DNA from: Hyaloscypha bicolor E
Lineage: Eukaryota; Ascomycota; Leotiomycetes; Helotiales; Hyaloscyphaceae
Assembly: GCF_002865645.1 (NCBI RefSeq)
Contig: NW_020194631.1
Coordinates: 806,001 to 870,000, forward strand
Reading direction: 5' to 3'
DNA length: 64,000 nt
The number at the start of each line of letters is the position of its first letter. Within the stretch, counting starts at the first letter, position 1. Of this stretch, positions 45,445 to 56,575 are shown one piece after another. The position numbers and the translations under genes were made by a program. The notes under the pieces were generated by a model. It did not search any database. It was not told where the DNA came from and was given only the letters and a program-made list of their open reading frames with translations.

Positions 45445-47145
45445 TCATCCATCGTAGATTGTGAACTCAATCTCAATATTTCTTCCACTCCGACAGTGCC
45501 AAATGAACCCATAATTGTCGTGTTGACAGCCAAATATCTCTGAAGACTGTGGAATTCTGTGGACCGGGATGTTCATCCCCATGCTAAGGTCTTGATGGAG
45601 CATGAACAAGGCTTTCTCTGCTCTTTCCTTGCTTGTCGATTTCGAGGGAAAGCAGAATCGCATCTTGCCCAGCTTTTGAAATGTCGTGATGCTGATGAAG
45701 AGGAACAAAAACGACATTCTGGCTACGATTTCCCCAGTTTCTCCGAGATACAGAGTCAGAGTATGTAAGTCCTTTGCCTGTGCGAGTTTGGACCTCAAGC
45801 TAAAGAGTCTCAGTGTATTTGTAAGGCCGGATTCGGGACTCGGGTTGTCGGGGAGGATCAGGCGCTCGATGACGCTTCAGAGCAGCAAATGTAAGCCAGA
45901 ATCTAGAGGGAGTGGATGGACAACCTACCTTGGCCCAAATGTAATCTCCTTCAATGGCGAAAGTGCAGAAGGTTCCAGGTTGTCCACAAAGTCCTTCTCT
46001 ACACCGCCTCCGGGGAGTAAAAAGCTTAGGTTAGAAGCTTTCTGATACTGTTCTAAAGCTTCCTCGTACTGTCTTTGGTTTGAACCATCGTGTAGTGCAT
46101 TCAAAAGATTCTTGGAGTAGTGTCCTTTGTAGTGTGACTCCCGGTAGATCCGCTCCGGACGGAAGGCTGTGAAATAGTGCTTGAATATCTGGAGTCTGAT
46201 TTCTGGTGCAAGTCTTGCCAGGTAGTTCGTAGGAGCATTGTTTTGACGCGAACCGTTGCATGTTGTTGCATTATTTCCATTGGAATGAGAATCCGTTTCG
46301 GACTGGCGGTTGCCTTCGGTAGAATGATTACCTTTGAGTGTCCGGTTACCTGGAGACGGAGGCTTGCGTTTGGCCTTGCGTTTGGGTTTGGACGGTGGCT
46401 TGCGTTTGGGTTTGGCAGGATTGCTTTTGGGCGGATGCCCTGGAGGGCGTTGTTCTCTGTCTGGGGGATTGGCCTTGGAAAGGGAACTGCATGGTAGATC
46501 TTCCATAAGTTCGAAATATAAGTAGCTAATGAGATTGAAGAAGGGAGCGAGTAAGTAACCAAATAAAATACTCCAGAGCCTCTGATGAGTTCCATTCCTG
46601 GTGTCCGGGATCAGAATACTACAGACAGTAATTGCCAGGAGCAACATCAGGGTAGCACGCCATCCTTGTTTGAGTTGGTTCCGCCAAAGTGGATTGCTCT
46701 TAGAAGAATGCTTGCCCTTGAAGGAGGGCGTGCCTTTTGCTAGTGGGTTGCCTTGAGATGGATAATTTCTTTTGTGTTTGCGATTGCGTTGAGGCGGACG
46801 CTGACGATTGCTTCGAGTCTTGCCTCCGGACGGAGCATTGTGTTTGGATATGCTGCCTGATTCCGAAGGTGGATTGCTTTTGTACTGAGCATCGCCTGTG
46901 AGCTTTTCCGTAAGTTCGAAGTACGTATCACCAATGACACTAGCAAGGAGTCCGAGTGAGTAGAGAAACAGAGGGAAGAGGAGGAGCGGATTGAGGCCAT
47001 ACGAGGCGTCGAGACCGAGAATGCGAGTTATAGCATCTGCTAGAACAAGCAGGAAGATGTTGCGCCAGTGATTTCTTGCGTCTCGCCTGAAGAAGTCCCA
47101 CCAAACGTGCCACATTTCGAGGATGTGATAGCGAATGTCAGACAT
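45445..47145 (-). CDS. 2EXR protein with duplicated N-terminal membrane-hairpin modules
   Basis: Two exons: 47145-45929 and 45874-45445 (54-nt GTAGGT...TGAAG intron, branch CTTAC), giving 548 residues. An in-frame ATG at 47253 would add 36. The N-terminal half has two copies of a module: hydrophobic helices (NIFLLVLADAITRILGL with PLLLFPLFLYSLGLLASVIG; ATLMLLLAITVCSILI with LWSILFGYLLAPFFNLISY), then YFELxExL, then a basic Lys/Pro/Asn-rich linker. The 2EXR domain begins LARLAPEIRLQIFKHYFTAF. The exon junction gives ITFGPSVIERLILPDNP, which reads well. Membrane segments in front of a 2EXR domain are not the usual arrangement and imply a membrane-tethered protein. The C-terminus could extend through another exon, since an open frame continues to 45237. 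Confidence 0.7.
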
Positions 47146-48499
47146 TTTCGAGATTTGAGAGATGTGGAGGAGATTCGGGAGGAGGTGAAGGTGGTATTGA
47201 CGCAGTTGGCGGCGATCGAAACACCCTCTTTGTTTTACCTCTATGAGGGTCATGAACCAAGGGTTTGATGCCCGAGGATGGATGCCACAATTTGAGGAGG
47301 CTGAAAAACTGCATGCGAAGACCTTGCAAAATTTAGCGCCAAATTTCGAGGGGTTGAAGGTGAAAATATTTGAGGCTGCCTGAAGACGCTTTTAGTGAAT
47401 CAAAGACTGCTGAATCTCACTATTTGGTGAGCTCATACCTACCGAAGGGGTCTTTAGATGGAATGGTTATACGTTCTTGGTTGGGGGAATTCCTGGCAAA
47501 CTTGTGAGGGTGAAGCTACGGGGTGGTCATGCTTGCTTGCCTAAATTATGCACTTATAACACTTCACAAGATCTAACCCAGCACTAATTTAAACACATAA
47601 ATGCTGAATCCACGTCATTTAGCTAGTGAATTTCTTTCAAATCAGTAAATCCTACTGATCTCTGTTCATTGGGGGTGTCAGGAATTTGAAGTGTTGACTG
47701 TAGTGGGATTGAAATAAGCGGGGTATTATCTTCAGCAGCATGTCAAAGAATATTTCCAAAACGCTAGAAAGAATATTGGAAAAATTACCAAAATCTTTCA
47801 AGGGAGTCAGAAAATTGTTTACAACGTGCAACTTAAACTTCTTGGGTGGGCTGTTATGGGCAAAACATGATTAAATGCAGTGAGAATGCATTTCATTTTT
47901 CTTCGAACCTAGTACATCGTGAGCTTCAGACCTGATCTCCAGATAATTAACCAATCAATACGTTATGTGGATAATAAGAAGTCTCTGGAGTGCTTACTTA
48001 AATCTCGGGTGTCTGTGAATCTGCGGTAGATGCCTCGCCTGATATGTTTCGCCGCCATCCTGCGCTAAAACAAGACGAGGCATGGATGCTCTTTAAGCAC
48101 TTCCACTGCATTGATGCCAGATTACTCAAAGAAAACCAACAGGATGAATGCGAAGAATCAGAGAGCCAATTTTTGCCAAGCCCATGAGTTTCTCTCTCGG
48201 TGTCCAGAAAATGATATGGCAGTCCCGGTGACGGTGGTTAGCTACTCGCAGCGCGTGAAGATATCTTCAAGTGCATTGAATCAAGATATCGAGTAATTTT
48301 CAGTCAAAGTTAGTTGCCAAATTTCAAGTCGTTTTGTAAGGAAATCTATTGCTATGGGGTGTCCTAAGGGACTCGAGCAGTTGATCTCCTCATGAAGTCA
48401 AGCGCTACTCATCAATCAATGATCTGCTTCTTCCACTCCTGCTAGCCCAAAGTCGAATTTACTCCCTCTCAAATGTCTTTTCAATACAAACAGCAATGC
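47146..48499. other. 1.35-kb intergenic stretch
   Basis: This is the promoter region of the membrane-anchored 2EXR gene. AT-rich between 47560 and 47960. No gene supportable. Confidence 0.5.
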
Positions 48500-48800
48500 A
48501 TTGAAATATCCCGACACCCTTTTGCCCATCTTACTCTCTCTTCAGTCCAAGCTCAAACACGTTCCTTTGTGAAAATCAGTCCAACACAAACCAAAGCTAT
48601 TAGAATATCCCAACAAGTTTGTGCATCACCCTCGCTCTTCATTCCAATCTCAAACAAATCCCCAGCACCACTAATCTCTGTTCAACACAGTTGCCGCACA
48701 GTTCATTGAAATATCCCGACAGTTTTGTCAATCCGAGGTCTTCTTCAAAGCAGGCTCGAACTTGCCATCTCCCCAAGTATCCATATTCCTATAGCAGCCT
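48500..48800 (+). repeat. Degenerate tandem repeat, three units of about 100 bp
   Basis: Units begin ATTGAAATATCCCGACA at 48500, ATTAGAATATCCCAACAA at 48599 and ATTGAAATATCCCGACAG at 48705. Each is followed by a TTTTG/GTTTGT core and a pyrimidine-rich part with CAAGCTCAAAC-like sequence. It lies just beyond the 3' end of the 2EXR gene at 48816-50031. Confidence 0.65.
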
Positions 48801-48815
48801 AAGTGGTTTTACCCC

Positions 48816-50031
48816 CTAAATTCGTCGCTCAATAACCTCCTCATCGGAGAACTTAAATCGGAAGTATCGCTTCTCGCCATTGCGTGGGTCGAGATAGCAT
48901 TCGAATCCAATAGGAATTTGCTGCCAACCTCCACTTAGGATATACGATTTCGACTCTTCATCGTTGAACCCCAAGATGTCCTCAGTACGGCCCAACCGAA
49001 TAAGTGGTCCAGTTCTTCCAAGAACGAAATAGTCACGAAGTCCAAAGATCAATTCGGTCGAGGGCAGCGTTGCCAAATCAGGGATGACCAGGTGCTCTAG
49101 GAGTGGGAAGTGCTCGTACAACTTCTTCACCAACACGCAAAGATCCTTTGGGTCACGGCCGTACACGACAGCAGTGTTGATCTTAAGCCAGCGGAGGTTG
49201 GTAGCTTGCTGGAACTTTGCCATGGTGGAGAACGAGAGGAGGTGTTCAGCGAGGCTTTGGAAGTCCTCCCAGCGCTCGGTATAGGTGTCTTCGACAAAGG
49301 GTCTGGCGGCGTCAAGCCATGTCTTCAACTTGCGAGTGAATGGAATAGGACGAGTGTTTGAGCCTCTTTCAGTCTTCTTGTACTTGTGATAAAGGAACAT
49401 CTGCTGAGTCGGCAAGATGACCCTACAGTAAAAGTCAGCATTCAAGCTCTGGAGTAGTGCGAGGGAGGGTCATTTACTCTTTTTCCAGCGTCAGACTTCC
49501 CATCCAGCGGACACGGTGGGCTGGGAATTTATCAATGAAGTAATCCAGGTTGTATTGAGAGATGACCAAGTTGCACCCACGGTAGTAGCACTCGACCACC
49601 TCTTGGTAGTACTCTCGGCTACAACGCATGGCAACGACAAGGGCCGGTGACTCATTGCGAACTTGTGTCGTGCCTTTGAAATAGTAGTTGTAGATCATAC
49701 ATCGGACTTCTGCAGAGAGGTCTTTGAGAATATACGAACTAGCAGAGGCAGGGAGAGCCGCAGTGACGCGTTGGATATCTGGTTGGGTGACCGCGTTCAA
49801 TGAAGATCGCATCTCTGCCTTGTCACCTTCTTTTGCAGCAACCAATCTCTGCAAGAAGGTCTTTGGATTTGCTTTCTTCACGACGTTATGACAGATATTA
49901 CGAAACCACACCCCTTCGATGATAAAACGGAGAGGCGCATCGGACGCGTTTGTCACCACTTCCAGTTTCTCCTGGAACTTGAACGGTCCTTGAGAAGCTT
50001 TTCGGGGTGCTTGAGGAACACCTTTCTCCAT
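48816..50031 (-). CDS. 2EXR domain protein
   Basis: Two exons, 50031-49478 and 49422-48816, with a 55-nt GTAAAT...CTGTAG intron, giving 386 residues. The start ATG at 50031 sits in ACCATGG; the open frame upstream contains a Thr run but no ATG. The 2EXR domain lies in the middle: YILKDLSAEVRCMIYNYYFKG, then SPALVVAMRCSREYYQEVVECYY, then HRVRWMGSLTLEKE joined to VILPTQQMFLYHKYKK across the intron. The C-terminal half has FQQATNLRWLKINT and HFPLLEHLVIPDLA, the spaced hydrophobic segments seen in relatives. No signal or membrane helix. It is intact, with continuous phase across the intron. Biological role unknown. Confidence 0.82.
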
Positions 50032-51215
50032 GGTGGCAATCGGCAACTGTTGCTTGTTGCTGGTGGTAGTTGTTGTTGTTGTTGATGAGGGTCGACTTGC
50101 TGCCGCGATCAGGACTTGCTGGGTAGGCACGATCGACGCGTTTTTGACGTCCTTGAAAGTGGATTTGTCTTTGAATGTTTTTCTGAGGTACAAAACGAAG
50201 AAGAAGTTTCTTTAGGAAAGTGGTTGATTGCAGGTAGGTGTTGTTGAAGAGTTTGTGTGAATTGGTGCCTTGAAGAGGAAGATGTTGGACGCGGACGCGG
50301 ATAGTAATACCGTGTCCATGATATAGTCCCGGAGCGGAGGACTAAATAATTCTCCCCCCTTAAACGAAAGCGCTAGAGGAATGGCCAAAGGACGCTAAGA
50401 AACAAGTTCCGACCTAGGTATCTTGCAACGATAAGAATAGGTTACCGAGCTCTGATGTCTGAAGGTGAAGATATATAAAAGATGAAGAAGGGCTCATGGT
50501 TGTAAAACACCAAAGACAAAGGGAAAATGATCTCTAGAAACTGCGTGGAAGGGTGAGAGAACTGAAGCAGATCTTACAAAGGCGAATAAAAACCTGAAAG
50601 ACTTAAAGACATGGCTTTCGCTCAGTTTTGCCATGGGAGAAACATACCTCAACTGAGCAAGTCTGTCCATTACACTTGGAAATTGGCTAGCCATACTTTT
50701 GCTTAGTTAAAGGGTGGAGGAACACAAGGCCTTAACCGAAGTCCTGAAGAGTGAGGATGATTGAGTGAGCTTGTGAGCAAGCCTTCACGTGACTCGCTTA
50801 AAATGTCAATATTGACAACAGTCAGGAGTCATCGCTTGCAAAAGAATTAGAAATGATCATCCCCAAAAATCATACACAGCCCGAGTAGCTCAATTCATAT
50901 CACCTTCTCATTTAATTATATGCAGCACCAGCCAAGTTTCCCACAAGGCTGGCTGGGTAGGTAGAGGCGCTCTCGCCAAGACTTGATTTTAAATTCTGAA
51001 AGAAGATGCCGGGTTTTCGTTCTGTCAATGACATCTTAAACACTGGCTTATGCTTGCTTCTTTAGATCAATCTTCCAAGTAGTATCGATTGTCATTCATG
51101 TTTGCGGTACCTCAAACAACGGTGTTTTCCACAGCCCAAACACATCTCCATGCCGTCCTTCTCCCGCCGCCAACACCAAACCACCCTCTCGATATCCTGT
51201 CTTTGCATCAAACAC
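50032..51215. other. 1.2-kb intergenic stretch
   Basis: Short ORFs only. One TCACGTGA palindrome at 50785-50792. No repeat or RNA gene seen. Confidence 0.5.
50785..50792. promoter_or_regulatory. TCACGTGA palindrome (E-box type)
   Basis: A perfect copy about 750 bp upstream of the intact 2EXR gene at 48816-50031. Confidence 0.4.
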
Positions 51216-51795
51216 CTAGTCCTCAATCTCCTCCGACGCTTTGCTCACAGGAAGCAGCTTGACCAACTTCTCAGTCTTAACACGTTTCGTCAACATCTCC
51301 TGCCCTTGAAAACGACGAAATACTGATTGCGCAAACGGGAACAAACCCTCCGTACTCTGCACCTCAAACTCCATAATCAGAGTCTGGAGCCTGATTGCTT
51401 TCCTCATATCTGAATTCTGGGTGCGGTAGAAGAGGGATGTATAAAAATGGAAATTGATTGGATATGGCGGGCGATTGTTGGTGAGACTTTTGCTGCGCTC
51501 ATGGCTGAGGTGGAGGCTGGGTACGAATTAGTGATATGGTACTTTTGGTTATTGTATATCATATTTAGAGGGGGTTCGGGGCTTGGGGTTTTAAGGGAAG
51601 CAGGAAGGAGGTCGCCGGTACCCAAGTCTTGGAGTCATATGCCTGATCATCTTTGACATCTTTCACAGAGGCTTCGTTCTCGACATCATCAAGTGAGAGC
51701 GTGAAGTCGCAAGTCTCGTCGTTAGGTGCGCAAATCTATTTGGAGGGCTCTGGGAAGGTTTGAATAGCAGCGGAACTGACGGGAGAAGTCGCCAT
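51216..51795 (-). pseudogene. Possible 2EXR/F-box-like relic next to the transposon
   Basis: An ATG at 51795 opens a frame interrupted by TAG after 19 codons; coding-like acidic sequence follows (CDFTLSLDDVENEASVKDVK). Two further frames carry IARHIQSISIFIH and then MRKAIRLQTLIMEFEVQ. The pattern xIQSIxI...LQTLxMEFEV resembles the C-terminal hydrophobic segments of 2EXR and F-box proteins, but no 2EXR motif itself is seen. The transposon sits 35 bp upstream of the ATG, in what would be the promoter. The assignment is tentative. Confidence 0.3.
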
Positions 51796-51829
51796 TTGCA
51801 AAGAGAAAGGTACGTCAAGGGGAGTGAAC

Positions 51830-52000
51830 TGTTCACGCCCGTTCGTCAATACGAGCGGTTGACCAATCGGGCGCTACGATTGGTCAATCGGCCTTCCGAT
51901 TAATCAATCGTAGCTCCCATTGATCAATAGGAAATGGAATACGATTCGCAAGCCACAGTGGGTCCCGATTGATCAATAAGGGGGCCGATTGATCAATCGG
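51830..52000 (+). repeat. Left terminal inverted repeat
   Basis: 171 bp matching the reverse complement of 54478-54648, apparently with a single difference. Weaker similarity continues about 20 bp inward. It contains several GATTGRTCAATC-type palindromes, possible transposase-binding sites. Confidence 0.9.
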
Positions 52001-52027
52001 GTAATATTGGGGTTTCGGGGCTGAGGA

Positions 52028-52110
52028 GGCTGAAACCCTTTAGTTCTCAGTATGTAATAATATATCCTCAAGACTAATGGCTGAAACCCTTTAGTTCTCA
52101 GTATGTAATA
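52028..52110 (+). repeat. 32-bp direct repeat, 51-bp spacing
   Basis: The 32-base sequence beginning GGCTGAAACCCTTTAG occurs at 52028-52059 and again at 52079-52110, just inside the left inverted repeat and upstream of the transposase ATG. It may be part of the promoter. Confidence 0.85.
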
Positions 52111-52274
52111 GGGGTAAAGACACTTCTCCAGAGCTTCTAGATATGTATAGGGCCTCTGCTCCCTTTTTACTACCTAGACACAGTTCACAGCACATAGTTC
52201 ACAGTATAAGCACCTACTTTCCAAGCACAATTACTGATTCTATATATCTCCCAATCAATTACCTTACTTCCAAT

Positions 52275-54442
52275 ATGTCTCTTTCAACCCTTCGTTCATC
52301 TCCAGCCCCACGTACACCTCGTCAACGTATCTATGGCCGAGCAGAGCAATATTTTGATATTACTGCACCAGGAGCACGTTCCTCTGGCACTCAGTTTTTG
52401 CCCTCCCCTATTACTGAAGACCCTACTGATAATTGGTCCGCTGAAGACGAAGCTGCATGGGATCAAAGGCTTGCTAAGGGCGGTAGTAGGAAAATTCTTA
52501 CTACTAGGAAGCGTATGGATATCAGATGGTAGTTGCAAAATCCTGATGCTTCACTCCCTAGTAGAACAAAAGCAGAGAAGCGCTACCAGGCTAATATTAA
52601 GCACGAATCCCAATTATACAAGCTTCAGGATAATCAGGTATATCGTAAGGAATACCACGATACCCGCCGCAATGAGATTATTCCAGCCCGGTATACCCTT
52701 TGCTATAACAATGCCTTTGAGGTTTTGACTACTGTTCATGAGAAATTAATGCATACAGGTAAGTACCCCTTGAATTTACTAATTTTTATACTAATAACCT
52801 ATATAATAGCCTTTAATACTACATTTGAGCATACAAGACGTATTTGGCATGGCCCATCCCGTAACGACCACGCTTGGATAAGTACCCGCTGTACTCACTG
52901 CAATAAGGAAAAGGCTCAGAAGAATCCTAAGGGGATTACACCTATCCAATCTCATTATCCTGGCAAGCGTATGGTTCTGGATTTAATGGATTTTCGTATA
53001 AGTATCCCTTAAGTCATGTGATTTACCCCTATATTCCTGTATTTCCTGCATTTCCTGCATTTCGTACGTTTCGTACGTTTTTAAGCTTTTCCTGCGATTT
53101 TCGCAATTCCTGCGATTTTCGTAAATTCCGAACCTTTTTATTCACACTTCATTAATACTATAGTATTACTATTACTAATACTATTATAGCATGATCGGGA
53201 CGGAGAATATACGTGGATCTGGCAATTGAAATGCCACTTTTCTAAGTTCGTATAGATCCGTGGGCTTAAGGCTAAGACTGCGGACGAAGCTGCGGACGAG
53301 CTTATTAAATGGCTAAATAATAATGGGTATATTTCCATTTTAGCCTGTAATAATAGGGGTGAGTTTAAGGGGAAAGTAATTGAGATTTGCAAGAAGAGAG
53401 GGATAAAGATTATTCGCGGACGAGCTTATCACCCTCAATCTCAGGGCTCTATTGAAGTGGCTAATCGAATCTTCAAAAAACGACTACGGGCCGTACGAGC
53501 GGATACTGGTATCCAATCGTGGATACAGTTACTTCCTTTAATCGCATGGGTAATTAATACCACAGCTACACCAGCTCTTCCTAAGGGAAATACACCATAC
53601 GAGGCCTGGTTTGGACGAAAGCCACCTACTGATTTCCTAGACCATAAGGAGAGTGCTCGCCGCGCACGTGCGGCCCTAGGGGCTATAGGGCCTATGGAAG
53701 GTACTACTGAGAGTAGCGCTTCTGGAGAGGATGGAGAGGATAGAGAGAATAGAGAGAATGGAGAGAATAGAGAGAATGGAGAGGATGGAGAGGATAGCTT
53801 TTTCGTGGATGAGGAAGCAGAACAGGAGGAAGTAGCTGAGGAGATGATTTTATCTGAGCTAACTAGGAGGGTTGCGGAGCATATGAGAAAACAGAAGGAG
53901 AATATGGTAAAGAGAGCGAATTCCAAAGCTCTTGAATATGATATTCAAGAGATTGCAACCCTCCAGATCCCAAAGCAATACAGATTCGGTACGGAAATGG
54001 CTAGAATTCCAGTAAGAGTTCTGGAAAAGACTCCAAAGGTATGTAGTTTATAAGCCTTACTTTTAATAAAAGCTAATTAAAATAGGGCTACCGCTTAGCT
54101 ACTAAGTATGGCGAGCTTACTACTCTCTGGCCGCATAGTACCCTCAATAAAATCACCTCCCAATCAACTTATCCTGATTTACCTACTACTGGTGCAACCC
54201 ACAAGAGGGATAAAATCACCCTCCCTAAAGCGGTAGCAAAGGAGAATAATCGTGGTTCAATTGCATCAGTTCAGAAGGCTGGAAGAGCATCTGAGAGAGC
54301 AAAGAAGAGAGTAGCTGAGGAGCAAGCACGTGAGAATGGAGCTAGAGAAGGAGGAGAATCAGGTGATCAAGTGGAGGGGAGGGTACCAAAAAGGGCTAGG
54401 GTAGCTATAGGAGCGCCTAGACGTAGTAGGAGGCATGTATAG
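52275..54442 (+). pseudogene. Integrase-type transposase gene with stop codons and altered catalytic site
   Basis: The ATG at 52275 opens a frame ended by TAG at 52530-52532; coding continues directly after it in the same frame. An intron at 52759-52809 (GTAAGT...ATAATAG) precedes the H2C2 zinc module (HEKLMHT...TRRIWHG...CTHCNKEK) and the first catalytic Asp region (VLDLMDF). An AT-rich segment, probably an intron, spans about 52990-53190. The integrase core then continues: CHFSKFV, a TAG, IRGLKAKTADEAADEL. The second catalytic position reads ACNNRGEF where ACDNGGEF is expected. The third is in SQGSIEVANR. A last intron (54040-54086) joins TPK to GYRLATKYGELTTLW, a GPY/F-like tail, ending at 54442. 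The changes TGG-to-TAG, GAC-to-AAC and GGG-to-AGG are all G-to-A, as in RIP. Confidence 0.75.
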
Positions 54443-54477
54443 TAAAGCTTTTGCTATTCCCGAGACCTCAATATTAG

Positions 54478-54648
54478 CCGATTGATCAATCGGCCCCCTT
54501 ATTGATCAATCGGGACCCACTGTGGCTTGCGAATCGTATTCCATTTCCTATTGATTAATGGGAGCTACGATTGATTAATCGGAAGGCCGATTGACCAATC
54601 GTAGCGCCCGATTGGTCAACCGCTCGTATTGACGAACGGGCGTGAACA
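54478..54648 (-). repeat. Right terminal inverted repeat
   Basis: Reverse complement of 51830-52000; equal length with the GAAC duplication directly outside. Confidence 0.9.
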
Positions 54649-54652
54649 GAAC

Positions 54653-55001
54653 CACCCTTATCTGTCGATTGAGGATTTGGAGATATGTTTCAAGAGCTAC
54701 GTGGAAGGTATTTCTGAATTTCGCGCCTGCTGCCTATACACCACCGTTTTCTCCCGTAACATCTTGTCTCAATTCTTTGTCTGAAAGAGGCCAGGGACGG
54801 CACAATACCAATGAAAACCACCGTGATGTTGCGGAAGCTTTACTAAGTGGTTCTGAGTAGGCTAATGGCATCTTAAGTCCTCAGGGTGTAAATCCTATTG
54901 CTGCAATCATGATGCCAGCATCAGATTTGCCATCCACATGACATGCAAATCTGCATTCGCTCATTCCGGCATTGGGAGGCGGCGGACAGAAAAGGCGGCA
55001 A
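54653..55001. other. Short intergenic stretch right of the transposon
   Basis: A 72-codon open frame at 54642-54860 overlaps the transposon end and has no family resemblance. Nothing else is seen. Confidence 0.5.
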
Positions 55002-55842
55002 TCATCTTAACTGGGCCAAGTTCAATGGGAACATTTGATTAGAGTGGAGAGGGGATGAAATCAATTTTTTTCTAGAATTTCCGAGTTTTATATACGGAGA
55101 TGTCCAAGATCTCGAAGCCAGAGGTCCCTTGGGTACCCAACCCCCACCCCAGCTCCCCTGCATAAGAAGGGATCTCTTCTTCCCCTCCTTGCTCAGCCAA
55201 ATACACTCAAATCCAACCCCGAGAATCTTCCCTCTTTTTTCCTCTGCATAGCTGTTCAATGGAATCACCTTCTTCTTCGTAGCGAATTCCCTTTCCTCCT
55301 CCTTCAACGAACATCCTAGGGTGCGCTCCGCCAAACCGCGCGCCTTACACAAACCCTTACTTCTTCTAAGTGAGGAAAGAAGAGGTGCATCAAGTCTACA
55401 AGCTCCAGCACACCTCTCGCCAAGTGTCACATCGATCGCACCAATTTCATGGTAAGTTGGTAACAGTTTCGTCAAAATCTTTTTCCTGGGTCGTGGACCA
55501 GAGTGTGAAGTTATAATGTTTGTGATATGGTTTCAAGACATCAGGATACAAATCAAGTCGCTAACGAACGGCAGCTGGAAGGCTGGAAGACTGTGAATGA
55601 GAGTATCGGGAGTACTTGGAGACGGCGGTGAAATATTTTTTGAATATAATATTCTGGATTTCAAGAGGAGGTTGAAGGTGCTCGAATATCCCTGATCGTC
55701 GGAAGTCGTATTTGTCTGTTTGTGCTGGGGGAGGAGGAAGCTTCCACAGGTCGTTCAGATGGGGATTACGTCTGTGAGACCGCGACCGAGCTCTCGGCGG
55801 GCTATCAGGAAGAGGGTTCCTAGCAATATTCCATTGGTCCAT
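55002..55842 (-). pseudogene. Decayed 2EXR gene
   Basis: The ATG at 55842 opens a frame with FEHLQPPLEIQNIIFKKYFT, a 2EXR start. The frame is stopped by TAG at 55561-55563 but continues without shift as RLDLYPDVLKPYHKHYNFTL, the typical next block. It ends at TGA 55447-55449. The rest of the gene is in another frame (55475-55002), with a C-terminal block GVGFECIWLSKEGK that matches GLGFKYQWLGKDRA of the neighbour at 56576-57519. One stop and one frameshift separate it from an open gene. The two neighbours are tandem paralogues. Confidence 0.7.
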
Positions 55843-56575
55843 GCTGGCAAATGCAGCCCCAAAGGATCTTGCTAGGCCGCCTCGCACATTCGGTTACGGC
55901 TGAGGAGATACTGCATCATCTCCATCGTCATTCATGGCGTGCTGCTGGTCTTTCAGTCTCGTTCGAGGAGCCATGGTTCAAGAGGGTATGTTGTACGACG
56001 ATGTCGAAAGCTCGTAGGCAGTGTTCGTTGGATGGGAAGAAAGTCAAAGTCCTGGGAGTAAACAGGTATAGAAATGAAGAAATAGATTTGCTGTAAATAC
56101 GGGGGGATTCGAAGAAGAAGCAGATTTGTCTCGAAAGTGTTGGAAGATGCCAGGTAAGACTCCGTTCTTGTGGAGAAGGAGGGATACAGAAGAAAGATCA
56201 AGAAAGAACGGTAGGGGAAACTTTTCAGGAAGCGACGCCCTTGTTCGGGAAGTTTCGTCCTCTTTCAGGAGTAGACACTTGCCAAAATACAGACTCCACT
56301 TTGTGAAGGGTCATCGTGCCTCAAAAATCCTCTTTCTCGTTCATCATTGTGTGCATGAAGGAAGTCCCGAAAAAGACCTACTGAAGACCGGAAGCAACCT
56401 CTTCACATTGGAGGCTCATCTCTTGTGGCGACCCATGTTCCAGATACAGCTGCTGATCTCAAAAATCCAGCCTCGCAGGTTCATCAATATCCCGTAAAAT
56501 GAGCCAAGGGGAAGCGAACTTATCCAAATCAATAGTTTCCAATCTTTTTCCTTCCAATTAAGTCGTCTCCAATCA
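55843..56575. other. Intergenic stretch between two 2EXR relics
   Basis: The plus-strand open frame at 56126-56497 (123 codons) has no family resemblance. No further feature seen. Confidence 0.45.

Larger units (their letters stand above)
51830..54648 (+). mobile_element. Ginger-like DNA transposon with integrase-type transposase, RIP-damaged
   Basis: The element is 2,819 bp, begins TGTTCACG and ends CGTGAACA, with 171-bp terminal inverted repeats. It is flanked by a 4-bp direct duplication, GAAC at 51826-51829 and GAAC at 54649-54652. Inside is a single plus-strand gene coding for an H2C2-type zinc module and an integrase (rve) core. TGT ends, 4-bp target duplication, long inverted repeats and a retroviral-type integrase are features of Ginger-type transposons. 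No reverse transcriptase, protease or LTR is present. The inverted repeats are almost identical, so insertion seems recent, yet the coding part has stop codons. Confidence 0.82.

Noticed and set aside
51830..54648. Gypsy-type LTR retrotransposon
   Set aside because: The terminal repeats are inverted, not direct, and no reverse transcriptase, RNase H or protease is present.
56126..56497. 123-codon plus-strand frame between the two 2EXR relics
   Set aside because: No family resemblance, no signal peptide and no support from neighbouring sequence.
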